From SKKC01 sp046542845 (GTDB taxonomy: Bacteria; Spirochaetota; Spirochaetia; DSM-27196; SKKC01), in assembly GCA_046542845.1 (NCBI GenBank), contig JBKHAN010000028.1, forward strand, positions 1 through 31,753: a DNA stretch of 31,753 nt, written 5' to 3'. Position 1 is the first letter of the stretch. The number at the start of each line of letters is the position of its first letter. The translations under genes and the position numbers were made by a program. The notes under the pieces were generated by a model that made no database searches, was not told the DNA's origin, and saw only the letters and a list, made by a program, of their open reading frames with translations. Shown piece after piece: positions 15,618-23,919 of the stretch.

Positions 15618-16543
15618 AAACGGTCATAGAATGCCGTGAACTCGGCAAACGCTTCTCGCATGTCCAGGCCCTGAACACGCTGAACCTGGATGTCCCGGAA
15701 CGGTGTGTGTTCGGATTCCTCGGGCCCAACGGTGCGGGAAAAACCACCGCGATCCGGATCATGACAGGTCTGCTTCAGGCTGATGAAGGCAGCTGCACCG
15801 TGGCGGGCCTCGCAGTCACGGCGCGAAGCACCCGCCATCAGGCAAAAATCGGATACCTCGCGCAGGAGCCGAAGTACTACGGATGGCTGACCGGGCGGGA
15901 GCTTCTGCACATGAGCGGTCGCATGTTCGGAATGAGCAAAGCGCAAGCCTCCCTTCGCGCGTCGGAGCTGCTCGGTCAGACCGGGCTCGACCACGCGGCT
16001 GACCGCAGAATCGAGGGTTACTCGGGCGGTATGCAGCAGCGTCTCGGGATCGCGCAGGCGATTATGCACCGGCCGGAGGTCGTACTGCTCGACGAACCTG
16101 TCTCCGCGCTCGACCCGGTGGGTCGTCGCGAGGTGCTCGAGCTCATTGCGGAGATCGCGAAGGAGGCGACGGTGCTCATGTCGACGCACATTCTCGCCGA
16201 CGTCGAACGCGTGTGCAGTCATATCGCCGTCATGCGGACGGGACGCGTCGTGGCAAGCGGTGAGCGCGACGCCCTGCTGCAGGAGTACGCTCCGGCGCAG
16301 ATGTCGCTGACCTGTGCGACCGCCGAAGCCGCCGGGGCGCTCGCCGACGCACTCGCGCACGATTCTTCAGCGCTCTCGCGGCAGGACGGAACCGAGGTGT
16401 TTGTAGACCTGTCGTTCTGGGAACGGGAGCAGTACACCATCCTCGATCACGTGAAGCGCACGGGTGTCACCCTTGTGTCAGCTGTCCCGAAGCGGGCGAG
16501 TCTCGAAGATCTTTTCATGCACTTAATGAAGGAGGCCGTGTAA
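15614..16543 (+). CDS. ABC transporter ATP-binding protein (YxlF/DrrA-type exporter)
   Basis: A 309-residue ATPase. Walker A is GPNGAGKTT, the Q-loop lies around YLAQEPKYYG, the signature is YSGGMQQRLG, Walker B is VVLLDEPVSALD and the H-loop is MSTHIL. The C-terminal about 85 residues (from MSLTCATAEA on) form the small domain seen in export-type ATPases. ATG 15614 overlaps the previous stop by 4 bases, and the stop overlaps the permease start by 1 base (TAATG). It works with the adjacent ABC-2 permease at the inner membrane. It is not the missing ATPase of the sugar importer, because it belongs to the exporter class and has its own partner. Confidence 0.93.
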   Translation: MKTVIECRELGKRFSHVQALNTLNLDVPERCVFGFLGPNGAGKTTAIRIMTGLLQADEGSCTVAGLAVTARSTRHQAKIGYLAQEPKYYGWLTGRELLHMSGRMFGMSKAQASLRASELLGQTGLDHAADRRIEGYSGGMQQRLGIAQAIMHRPEVVLLDEPVSALDPVGRREVLELIAEIAKEATVLMSTHILADVERVCSHIAVMRTGRVVASGERDALLQEYAPAQMSLTCATAEAAGALADALAHDSSALSRQDGTEVFVDLSFWEREQYTILDHVKRTGVTLVSAVPKRASLEDLFMHLMKEAV

Positions 16544-17307
16544 TGGCTGCGTTTCAAATACTTCTGCAAAAGGATGTCCGCGAGCAGGTGCGAAGTTCGC
16601 AGCTTCTGATCGCGGTGATCATGGGAGTGTTCTTCGGAATACTTTCTCCGCTTGCCGCCCGGTACACGCCCGAGTTACTCGAATTCATCGGCACCGACCA
16701 GGGAGTGGAAATTATTCTTCCCGAGCCGGGAGTGGTCGACGCCCTGCAGCAGTTCACGAGCAATCTCGGTCAGATCGGGCTCGTTGTCTTTGTCCTGCTG
16801 TTCATGGGGTCGATCAGCCGGGAACACGAATCGGGAACGCTCGATTTTCTCATGACCAGACCGGTTCGGCCGGTGGAGATACTCCTGTCGAAGGCTGTCG
16901 TTGCAGTGCTCGTCGCCGGAGCGACCGTCGGCGCTTCAGCGCTCGCGACGGGATTTTATACGAACCTGCTCTTCGACGGTTTTCGGGTCGGCCCGTTTCT
17001 CTACACGGCCGCGTACACCTTTCTGTACCTCGCAAGCGCGGCGGTTCTCACCGTCAGCATGTCAGCTGTTGTACCCCGGTCCTTCGCGGCCGGAACTCTG
17101 GCCTTCGGTGTGTGGATGGCGATGGCTGCGCTGGGGACTCTTCCGCGAATCGGTAGCTTCAGCGTCGGAAAACTGAACCAGGCGGGGATACAGGCGGGAC
17201 TCGGCGGAGACCTTCTTTACCGGCCGGTAATCGGGGCAGCGGTACTCGTCGTTGGGGCGTTTGGGCTTGCGGTGTTCCGGCTTAACCGACGCGCTCGTCG
17301 CTCATGA
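16543..17307 (+). CDS. ABC-2 type transporter permease (YxlG/NosY-like)
   Basis: A 254-residue membrane protein with about six TM segments. A cytoplasmic N-terminal helix (FQILLQKDVREQVRSS) and the segment SISREHESGTLDFLMTRPV between TM2 and TM3 are hallmarks of ABC-2 exporters of the NosY/YxlG type. The start codon shares a base with the ATPase stop, and an AAGGAGG site lies 9 bases upstream within the ATPase gene. The 3' end overlaps the convergent CPBP gene by 26 bases. The substrate is unknown. Confidence 0.9.
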   Translation: MAAFQILLQKDVREQVRSSQLLIAVIMGVFFGILSPLAARYTPELLEFIGTDQGVEIILPEPGVVDALQQFTSNLGQIGLVVFVLLFMGSISREHESGTLDFLMTRPVRPVEILLSKAVVAVLVAGATVGASALATGFYTNLLFDGFRVGPFLYTAAYTFLYLASAAVLTVSMSAVVPRSFAAGTLAFGVWMAMAALGTLPRIGSFSVGKLNQAGIQAGLGGDLLYRPVIGAAVLVVGAFGLAVFRLNRRARRS

Positions 17308-18043
17308 GGCGGTGAACCCGCTTCGCCCACAGGCCGTTGGAGACCGCGAGTGCGATATGAACAACGATCGCCGTATACGCGTTTCCGGTGGTCAGGGTAA
17401 CGAGGCAGAGGAGCGTTCCGAGTAACAGCGCGCCGAAAGCTTCCTGTCCGCCTTTGGGCATGTGAACCGCGCTGTACAGCGCGGCGTTTATGCCGACTGC
17501 GGGCCAGGGACCGATGAGCGCCGCCGGTATCCCGAGCAGTACCCCTCGGAACAGGATTTCGTATACGGTCAGGTAGAGACTCCAGAACGCTCCGTGAAGC
17601 GCAACGGTACGGCCGCTCCAGCCATCCGCCCCGAGTTCGGGGTACCGGGTCGGGCGCCTGCGCGACTTCAGGAGCGTGCGGTTCTGCAGCCCGGTGACCA
17701 GAACGGCGAAGGGGAGGAGCGTCAGGATCCAGATGAGCGTCGCGATTCGGTGCTCGGCACTCACCGTGAGAACCGCAGACAGAAGGCGGAAGCCCGGAAA
17801 AAACACCAGGGTCGCGGACAGTACGACGGAGAACAGAACGCTGCCCCAGACCTTGTTGGCGACAAAGAGACGGCGTTGCCACCGCGTTTCGTATCGCTTC
17901 TGAAACCAGGCCTTCACCCCCTCGTGTTCCACGGGAAACCAGTAGCCCAGATACGCGGCAATGGTAAGTCCGTACAGCGCTCCGAGCCTGAAGCCTGGCA
18001 GGCGCGTGCTGTATAACAGGTCACTCCACTCGTATACGGGCAT
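17282..18043 (-). CDS. CPBP-family intramembrane protein with degenerate active site
   Basis: A 253-residue membrane protein with about seven hydrophobic segments, matching the CPBP/Abi (CAAX-protease-like) family in its C-terminal half. Motif 1, usually EExxxR, reads YEILFRG (Tyr161-Glu162, Arg166), so one of the two glutamates is lost. Motif 2 is YSAVH (His194). Motif 3 is HIALAVSN (His229) with Ala at the usual Asn/Asp position. Protease activity is therefore doubtful; a scaffold or immunity-type role is possible. Its start shares one base with the SDR stop (TGATG), and it is the last gene of the caspase-SDR-CPBP run on this strand. Confidence 0.75.
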   Translation of the reverse strand: MPVYEWSDLLYSTRLPGFRLGALYGLTIAAYLGYWFPVEHEGVKAWFQKRYETRWQRRLFVANKVWGSVLFSVVLSATLVFFPGFRLLSAVLTVSAEHRIATLIWILTLLPFAVLVTGLQNRTLLKSRRRPTRYPELGADGWSGRTVALHGAFWSLYLTVYEILFRGVLLGIPAALIGPWPAVGINAALYSAVHMPKGGQEAFGALLLGTLLCLVTLTTGNAYTAIVVHIALAVSNGLWAKRVHRLMSDERVG

Positions 18044-19038
18044 CAGCGGTCTCCTTCGAGGTATCCGTTTTTGCGAAGCCAGGTAAAGCTGTCGAGTATC
18101 GCGTCCTCTATAGGCGTCACCGGCATCAGAAGCTCGCTTCGGGCCTTCTCGCTCGTGTAGTAGTGGTCCTCGGTCCCGAGGCGGGCGACCTGCCGGCTAA
18201 TAAGCGGGGCTTTTCCGCTAAGGCTCGCGACGGCCGAGCCGAGGGCCCCCATTGCCAGCGACAGTCCCCGCGGTATCGCGCGGCGGGGAGCCTCGACGCC
18301 CATGACCGATGCTGCTTTCTCGAAAAACTCCCGATAGCTCAGGTTCTCGTTCCCGGCTATGTAGCTTTCCCCGACGGTACCCCGCGTAAGCGCGTTGGCT
18401 GCGGCCCGAGCGACGTCACGCGAGTGTACCCACGATTTTCCGCCCGCGGTGTAACCCGGGATACGGCCCTGATACAGGCGAATGAGCATCATACCTGAGC
18501 TTGGTGTGGAATCGTAGGGGCCGATCATGAAGGTCGGGTTCACCGTCAGCGCGTCTATGCGACCTGCGCGCGCGCGGGAAAGAACGAGCTGCTGCGCTTC
18601 GTATTTGCTGTCCATGTAGTCAAGCCCGTAGGTCGACCCGTGATAGGGACCGCGTTCGTCGCCCGGGTCGGCTTTCGAGCCCGGAGCAAACGAGTTCGCC
18701 GTTCCGATGTACACGAAGCGCTCGAGACCGCGTCGTTCGGCTGCGTCGAGCACAATCCGGGTTCCCTCGATGTTGATCTCGCGCACACGGGCGGCGCGCG
18801 GCGGCCAGATGCTCGTGCTCGCCGCAGCGTGAATAACCGCGTCGGTCGTCCGCACAGCATCAGCGACCGACGCCGAATCGAGAATGTCGCCCCCGTGCCG
18901 CTCGACCGCAAGCCCGTCGAGCGTGATACTCGGGCGCCCGGGTTGAACGAGCGCCCGGACCTCGTGCCCGTCCTCAAGCAGTGTTCGTACGATCGAGCTT
19001 CCAAGCAGTCCGTCCGGCCCCGTTACAAGAACACGCAT
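18043..19038 (-). CDS. Extended SDR / NAD-dependent epimerase-dehydratase-like protein
   Basis: A 331-residue Rossmann enzyme of the extended short-chain dehydrogenase type. The nucleotide motif is VTGPDGLLGSS (Gly7, Gly10, Gly13), the catalytic pair is Tyr141 and Lys145 in YMDSK, and TVNPTFMIGPYD is typical of dihydroflavonol-reductase/3beta-HSD-like members. ATG 19038 lies 2 bases after the stop of the caspase gene, so the two form an operon. Substrate unknown (sugar nucleotide or small ketone/alcohol). Confidence 0.88.
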   Translation of the reverse strand: MRVLVTGPDGLLGSSIVRTLLEDGHEVRALVQPGRPSITLDGLAVERHGGDILDSASVADAVRTTDAVIHAAASTSIWPPRAARVREINIEGTRIVLDAAERRGLERFVYIGTANSFAPGSKADPGDERGPYHGSTYGLDYMDSKYEAQQLVLSRARAGRIDALTVNPTFMIGPYDSTPSSGMMLIRLYQGRIPGYTAGGKSWVHSRDVARAAANALTRGTVGESYIAGNENLSYREFFEKAASVMGVEAPRRAIPRGLSLAMGALGSAVASLSGKAPLISRQVARLGTEDHYYTSEKARSELLMPVTPIEDAILDSFTWLRKNGYLEGDR

Positions 19039-19040
19039 CG

Positions 19041-20513
19041 CTACCGCACGCGGAAATCGGCCTGCATGGTAAACAGCTGCGGGTTCTGCGTCGCCTGTAC
19101 GCGATGCAGATCCTGCACAGTCCGGTCGAACGCCTCTTCCAGCGAGAGCGCTTCCTCGGAGTACAGGAGATGATCGGTGAACCAGCTCGTAAAAACGCTT
19201 CCAAGGGTCCGGGCGGAGGCTCCCGCCTCGTATACATACGAAAGCTCGTCGCCCGCACTCGCTGAGAGAACCGTACGTCGCTCGTCGACAAGCAACTTGC
19301 CGAGGCCGCCTGCATTGCATGAGTCGAAAATGAGAATCACGGTGTCGGATTCGATCTCCGTTATGGTTGAGACAAGGTCCTCTCCGGTCAGCTCTCCGTC
19401 GGGCAGGCTCAGGGAAAACACCCCGTTGCGTTCATCACCATGGCCGGAGTAGTAGAAAAACACCGTGTCCTCAGGGCGCGCGCGCTGTGCGATATCGCTC
19501 AGCGCATCCTGTACCATGGAATCGCTTATGGTGTCGTCGAATACTCCAAGCTGGTCCTGCAGCAGCGAGATGTTTTCCTCCGGAGCGCCGAGGACATCGC
19601 GGACATAGCGGTACATGTTGTAGCTGTCGGTCAGCGTCCCGACAAGATCGCCCGAGCCCTGATAGTCTGCTGCACCGACAATCAGCGCGTATACCTCGCC
19701 TTCGTGTCGTACGGTGGACGGGCGCAGTGGTGGAGCATCGGCTATCGCTTCGGATGTCAGTTCGTAGGCGCCGGTGTAGTCCTGGCTGTACCCCTGAACG
19801 AGCACCGTGTACCGCTCTCCGGCACGAAACCCGGTTTCTATGGCCGGGTTCAGGTTCTTTCCCGTATCGTCGGCTTCGAACATGACATAGCCGCGCTCGT
19901 CGATAACCGACATGACCGTGTCGAGCATCCCGACGGTTTCAATACGATACACACCGCTGTGCTCGGGCGTGAATGTAAACGCGTCTGTGTCGCCGATAAA
20001 GTCAAGGCGCGCCGCGGTTGTGCTTCCAGGCCTGTGGGTCCCGGGGTCGTCCCTGCCGCCGAAATCGTCTATGGAGGTGTCAATGAGCGGGGATACAGTG
20101 ATACCGAATGAACCCACGGAAGAGGGCGAGTAGAGCGTAACGACAAGCGCGTATGTCATGCCCGCATCGAGGTCTGCGACCACTTGTGATGTGAGTCCTT
20201 CGCCGTAGTCGTCGTTCCAGGCCATGAGGTTGCCCGAGTCGTCGAAGACCGAGAGCACGGTATCGCTTGACCCGCTCGTTGAAACGATCACGCGGCCGGC
20301 GTCTGCGGTCTCAAGCGCCAGGGAAACCGCGTCTCCGGGCGCTGCGACTGCAAACTGACCGCTGCTGCCGGGGGAAAGCGGTTCCGCGAGCGGCGCAGGA
20401 TCCGGAGTCCGGACAGCAGGCTTCAACGGCGCTTCTACCGGCTGTTGTGCCGAAAGCGCAATGCCGGAGGCGAAGAACAGTAGCACAACCCCTGCGATAC
20501 GGACGAGTTTCAT
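19041..20513 (-). CDS. Secreted caspase-family (C14) protein with two PPC-like domains
   Basis: A 490-residue exported protein. A signal peptide (residues 1-22, cleavage near ALSA) is followed by a proline-rich linker. Two beta-sandwich PPC-like domains follow, at about 50-142 (DTVLSVFDDSGNLMAWNDDYG) and about 165-255 (DTVMSVIDERGYVMFEADDTG). The C-terminal caspase-like domain (about 272-490) has catalytic His358 in FFYYSGHGD and Cys399 in LIFDSCNAGG. Both catalytic residues are present, so it is likely an active orthocaspase with Arg/Lys or other specificity, in the periplasm or outside. ATG 20513 is preferred over ATG 20531 because TATAGT lies 6 nt upstream and the signal peptide then begins normally. 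The SDR and CPBP genes follow. Confidence 0.88.
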   Translation of the reverse strand: MKLVRIAGVVLLFFASGIALSAQQPVEAPLKPAVRTPDPAPLAEPLSPGSSGQFAVAAPGDAVSLALETADAGRVIVSTSGSSDTVLSVFDDSGNLMAWNDDYGEGLTSQVVADLDAGMTYALVVTLYSPSSVGSFGITVSPLIDTSIDDFGGRDDPGTHRPGSTTAARLDFIGDTDAFTFTPEHSGVYRIETVGMLDTVMSVIDERGYVMFEADDTGKNLNPAIETGFRAGERYTVLVQGYSQDYTGAYELTSEAIADAPPLRPSTVRHEGEVYALIVGAADYQGSGDLVGTLTDSYNMYRYVRDVLGAPEENISLLQDQLGVFDDTISDSMVQDALSDIAQRARPEDTVFFYYSGHGDERNGVFSLSLPDGELTGEDLVSTITEIESDTVILIFDSCNAGGLGKLLVDERRTVLSASAGDELSYVYEAGASARTLGSVFTSWFTDHLLYSEEALSLEEAFDRTVQDLHRVQATQNPQLFTMQADFRVR

Positions 20514-20519
20514 AGCACT

Positions 20520-20548
20520 ACTATAGCGCATGGCCTACTCCCTGTCCG
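20520..20548 (-). promoter_or_regulatory. Promoter of the caspase-SDR-CPBP run
   Basis: Minus-strand CGGACA (20548-20543), 17 bases, TATAGT (20525-20520), then 6 bases to ATG 20513. The -35 part lies inside the last codons of the upstream MFS gene. The geometry predicts a leaderless mRNA. Confidence 0.55.
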
Positions 20549-21881
20549 ACGGGTCTTCACCGATCGGCGCTTCGCCGGCTTCCCCACCTCGGACGTAGCC
20601 CATGATCACAAGCGCAACCGCCATCATGACGGCCGAGTACAGGAATATCATTCTCAGGCCCGTTGTTTCTCCGAGGGCGAGACCAAAGAGGTCGATAACG
20701 CCACCGCTGAGCGGGGGAGAGGCGATCGCCGCGCCCTGGCTGAAGAAATAGTACAGCCCGGTATAGATACCCATATTACCGAAATGTGCCATTTGCCAGA
20801 GCATGGGAAAGGAGTTGGTAATGACCGAACCCCAGCTCATACCGAAGACGAACAGGAGCAGCAGAAACACAATCCACCCCGGTGTTGCCGGCACGCCAAG
20901 CAGCGTCATGAACGGGTTGTGCAGGAACATGAGCGCGAGCGACACGATGATTCCGACAAGACAGACCCTGATTACCCGCCTTCGACCAAACCGGTGGGCA
21001 ATGACCCCCGAGGGGATCGCCATAATCATGTAGCCTATCGCCACGGCGCCGGAGGAAAGCCCGGCGAGCCCCTCGCTTACGCCCAGAACCTGCCTGCTGT
21101 ATATCCCCATAAAGGGAAGGACACCCTGATATCCGAGAAACCAGAAAAACAGCGACAGCAGAATGAGTACGGCGCTTCTGTCTTCCCCGCCGAAAACCTT
21201 CTTCAGGGAATCGGTGAGCGCTGTTCGCTCGCGTTTCTGTCTGGCCTCTGAGCTTTCGCGGACGAACGTAAAGAGGAGAATCGTTGCTACGATCACCAGA
21301 AGACCGGAGATCAGGAAGGGTAGCCGCCGCTGCGTCGACCCGATAATCGGGAGCGTAATGTCCAGGTCCATAAGCGGTGCAAGCACGACTGTTCCCACTA
21401 TGGCGGCGATCGCCCCCATGGTATTAATAACGCCGTTCGCCTCGCTTCTAAACTCTCCCGGAATCGTGTCGGGCATGAGCGCGACGACCGGACCGCGGGC
21501 CGCCTGCTTTGCGAGATTCAGCATGAACACAATAATTATGAGAAGGGCAAGACTCCCTGTCGGAAGCGCCCCGTAGGGAACAAGCGCAAAGAAAATGCCC
21601 GACAGCGGAACCGTAACCAGGATCCACGGCATACGGCGGCCGATCCGGGTGTTCGTGCTGTCCGAGAGGTTCGAGACAAGGGGAATCAGAAAGAGCGCAA
21701 GCACATTATCGAGGGTCATGACGGACCCGATGAGGAACCGGGAGCTCAGGAAGTCCTCGAGAAAAATCGGAACGTAGGTATCGTAGAGAGGATCCATGAG
21801 GCCCATGGTGAAAAACCCGAGACCGATAAGAACCGTAATGCGATAAAACCCTGCCGGCAGCGCCGTGTTATTGGTAGCCAT
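20535..21881 (-). CDS. MFS transporter, SLC45/GPH-like sugar permease
   Basis: A 448-residue transporter with about twelve TM segments. The loop NLSDSTNTRIGRRMPWIL after TM2 is the signature loop of SLC45/GPH-type sugar transporters (D-x-T-x-x-R-x-G-R-R). A further RFGRRRVI lies in the middle, and MLWQMAHFGNMGIYTGLYYFFS near the end. It likely carries a disaccharide or similar solute with H+ or Na+. I take ATG 21881 (MATNNTALPAG); the upstream in-frame ATG has no supporting signal, while TACACT lies 8 nt before 21881. Palindromes in its upstream region suggest regulation by a LacI-like protein. Confidence 0.87.
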   Translation of the reverse strand: MATNNTALPAGFYRITVLIGLGFFTMGLMDPLYDTYVPIFLEDFLSSRFLIGSVMTLDNVLALFLIPLVSNLSDSTNTRIGRRMPWILVTVPLSGIFFALVPYGALPTGSLALLIIIVFMLNLAKQAARGPVVALMPDTIPGEFRSEANGVINTMGAIAAIVGTVVLAPLMDLDITLPIIGSTQRRLPFLISGLLVIVATILLFTFVRESSEARQKRERTALTDSLKKVFGGEDRSAVLILLSLFFWFLGYQGVLPFMGIYSRQVLGVSEGLAGLSSGAVAIGYMIMAIPSGVIAHRFGRRRVIRVCLVGIIVSLALMFLHNPFMTLLGVPATPGWIVFLLLLFVFGMSWGSVITNSFPMLWQMAHFGNMGIYTGLYYFFSQGAAIASPPLSGGVIDLFGLALGETTGLRMIFLYSAVMMAVALVIMGYVRGGEAGEAPIGEDPSDRE

Positions 21882-21924
21882 AATCCGGCAGTGTAGCGTG
21901 AAAAAGCGGCTGAGGCCACGTTCA

Positions 21925-21969
21925 TTTTGATACAAAACGCGTTAAATCATCTGTACGACGTTCGTCGTA
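21925..21969. promoter_or_regulatory. Cluster of three palindromes in the divergent MFS/PPC gap
   Basis: TTTTG-ATA-CAAAA (21925-21937), AACGCGTT (21936-21943) and TACGACG-TT-CGTCGTA (21954-21969) are perfect inverted repeats packed within 45 bases. AAAACGCGTTAA has the central CG and flanks seen in many LacI-family operators. They lie upstream of both divergent genes. Which regulator binds is unknown. Confidence 0.5.
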
Positions 21970-22067
21970 TTTCTTGAGTTACCCGCTTTTATTTCCATTG
22001 CGTTGTGGCATACTCTGTATCAGTAGAACCGGATCGGCACCTGTCCGATCGGTAAGGGGGCTTCGAT

Positions 22068-22529
22068 ATGAGGCGGATAGTGGTATTAACGGTGGCGCTC
22101 GTTGTCATGATTTCGGCGGTCGCGACGGCGCAGACCTGGAACGAAGATCCGACGTTCGGTTCTGTAGAGCTGAATGCCGGGTTTGTTCCTGACCCGAACA
22201 CAGTCGAACTGACTGCAGGTGGCAACGTCGACTTGTCGGGCAGGGGTTTTTCGGGCTATGTGGCCGACGCGCCGGATTTCAACCTCACCTATGAGGCAAA
22301 CGGCAGCTGGCCGCTGGTAATCCGTGCGGAGTCGGATTCAGATCTTGTTCTGCTCGTGAACGCACCCGATGGTTCCTGGCACTACAACGACGACTACTCC
22401 GGCTACGGATTCAACTCGGCAGTCGTGTTTGAAAACCCGCAGAGTGGTCTGTATAACATCTGGGTGGGAACCTATGGTTCAAGCACCGCCCCTGCGACGC
22501 TGTACATAAGCGAACTGGAAAGCTGGTAG
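22068..22529 (+). CDS. Small secreted PPC-like domain protein
   Basis: A 153-residue exported protein. A signal peptide of about 22 residues ends at VATAQ. The remainder is one beta-sandwich with WPLVIRAESDSDLVLLVNAP, a DGSWHYNDDYSGYG acidic turn and SGLYNIWVGTYGS, the pattern of stand-alone PPC (bacterial pre-peptidase C-terminal-like) domains. An AAGGGGG site lies 8 bases before ATG 22068, and a 6-bp hairpin (GATCGG/CCGATC, 22032-22050) precedes it in the leader. The acidic WNDDYG turn is also found in the first PPC domain of the caspase protein 1.5 kb away, which suggests a shared ligand or origin. No enzymatic residues are seen. Confidence 0.82.
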   Translation: MRRIVVLTVALVVMISAVATAQTWNEDPTFGSVELNAGFVPDPNTVELTAGGNVDLSGRGFSGYVADAPDFNLTYEANGSWPLVIRAESDSDLVLLVNAPDGSWHYNDDYSGYGFNSAVVFENPQSGLYNIWVGTYGSSTAPATLYISELESW

Positions 22530-22538
22530 GGTGTACCC

Positions 22539-22580
22539 GGCCGGATATTAGAGGCCGGACATCAGAGGCCGGACATCGGA
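22539..22580. repeat. Three tandem 14-bp repeats
   Basis: GGCCGGATATTAGA, GGCCGGACATCAGA and GGCCGGACATCGGA lie head to tail at 22539-22552, 22553-22566 and 22567-22580. They fill the gap between the convergent PPC gene and the phosphodiesterase gene. Function unknown; they are not a usual terminator because no T-run follows. Confidence 0.88.
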
Positions 22581-22591
22581 GTGCTGCACGC

Positions 22592-23851
22592 TCAGTGAAT
22601 AATTAACGGCACGCGCATCTCTTCGGGACTCAGACCGCTGTGGTTCCCCTGGAAACCATGGAAGGATCCGTCTTCTGCCACGTACTCGATCGCGAGATCC
22701 CCGAGGGACAGAAGCACAGCGTCTCCCCATCGGGTGCGCACCTCCGGCGTAATGTCGACCGGGCCGAGCAGACCGTCGCGTATAAGCTCGTCCGTTTCGA
22801 CAAGCGCAAAATCGCCCCGAGGTCCGGGGATGCGCTCAAGCGCCTTCCGCAGAAGGTCCTCGATCTCGGGAAGCTGCTCCGACACCGGCCGGTCGCGGCG
22901 GAGCCACAGCTGGGAGGCCCGCGCGTCACCGCTCGGCGGGACGCGGAAGTACTCACTCACCTCGTCGTCATGACGAATCAGCAGTTCGCGTTGGGGTGGC
23001 GTTGCGATCTGCCCGTGGTCGGCTGTCAGAATCATCGAAACGCTGCCTCTGGACGCCGCGCGGGCCTGCCTGAGAACCTGCTCGCAGAGGCGCTCGGTTT
23101 CACGGGTTACCGCAGCGACTTCCTCCGAATACGGACCGAACTTGTGGGAGGTACTGTCCACCTGAGGAAGATATACATAGGTCAGCGTCGGTCCGTTCGA
23201 AGCGCGAATGAGCTTCCGGATGTGTTTGCCAAGCGTGCGGGATCGGACGGAGGACCCGCTTCGCGCGCCGGCGTTGAACCATTCATTGTAACTGCCGCCC
23301 TTGATTGAACGCGGCAGAACAATGTGCGTCTCGCGCTCGCTTCCGCCCCACAGTGCTTCCGAGTATATGAGCGCGTTCGCGGCCGCTCCCGCCTTGTGCA
23401 TGTCCCGGTTCGTGAACCGCTCGCGAAAGGGCAGCACCGCGATGGTCGAGGATGCGTCCGGGAAATGGGTCCACCAACCCGTGAGCCCGTGCGTTCCCGG
23501 CCACGCGCCCGATGCGAGTGAGGTCAGCGCGACCGTCGTCGTCGAAGGGAACACCGCGCGAAGTTCGCGTCGGAAGCCGCTTCGCAGAAACCCCTTCGCA
23601 TCGAGATGCGCTTCGAGAATGGGAATACCAAGACCGTCTATCAGCACGAAAATCAGGTGATCGGCCGGCACGATCTCCCTGGAGAGGCCGTCGACGTGAG
23701 GAGTCATGCCCGGCATCGCCGACACGGCAGGGTTTGACGCACTGTGCGCAATCGCTCGTACGAGGTCCACCGAATTCGGTATCTCCGGGTCAAGCGGGTG
23801 AAGAAATGCTCCTGACTGAAAGTGCGCCGAAAGTGCTGAGCTGCCGTTCAT
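22592..23851 (-). CDS. Type I phosphodiesterase / alkaline-phosphatase superfamily protein
   Basis: A 419-residue hydrolase of the alkaline-phosphatase fold. Metal and nucleophile sites are visible: Asp in VLIDGLG, the Thr nucleophile region FPSTTTVALTSLASG, Asp and His in YVYLPQVDSTSHKFGP, Asp-His in LTADHGQI, and a final His in FQGNHSGLSPEEMRVP. This is the nucleotide pyrophosphatase/phosphodiesterase pattern. There is no obvious signal peptide from ATG 23851, so it may be cytoplasmic. The open frame continues 12 codons upstream, but ATG 23851 fits the promoter-like spacing (GTGCCA, 17 bases, TAAGGT, 7 bases). Substrate unknown. Confidence 0.85.
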   Translation of the reverse strand: MNGSSALSAHFQSGAFLHPLDPEIPNSVDLVRAIAHSASNPAVSAMPGMTPHVDGLSREIVPADHLIFVLIDGLGIPILEAHLDAKGFLRSGFRRELRAVFPSTTTVALTSLASGAWPGTHGLTGWWTHFPDASSTIAVLPFRERFTNRDMHKAGAAANALIYSEALWGGSERETHIVLPRSIKGGSYNEWFNAGARSGSSVRSRTLGKHIRKLIRASNGPTLTYVYLPQVDSTSHKFGPYSEEVAAVTRETERLCEQVLRQARAASRGSVSMILTADHGQIATPPQRELLIRHDDEVSEYFRVPPSGDARASQLWLRRDRPVSEQLPEIEDLLRKALERIPGPRGDFALVETDELIRDGLLGPVDITPEVRTRWGDAVLLSLGDLAIEYVAEDGSFHGFQGNHSGLSPEEMRVPLIIH

Positions 23852-23919
23852 GGCGCATACCTTACCACGTGTACCCGGGTGTGGCACCCTCCTTGAAATG
23901 CATGTATGCTGCTTCGGGT

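Noticed and set aside
15614..16543. ABC ATPase as energy source of the sugar importer
   Set aside because: Its sequence type, C-terminal domain and gene overlap with an ABC-2 permease place it in an exporter.
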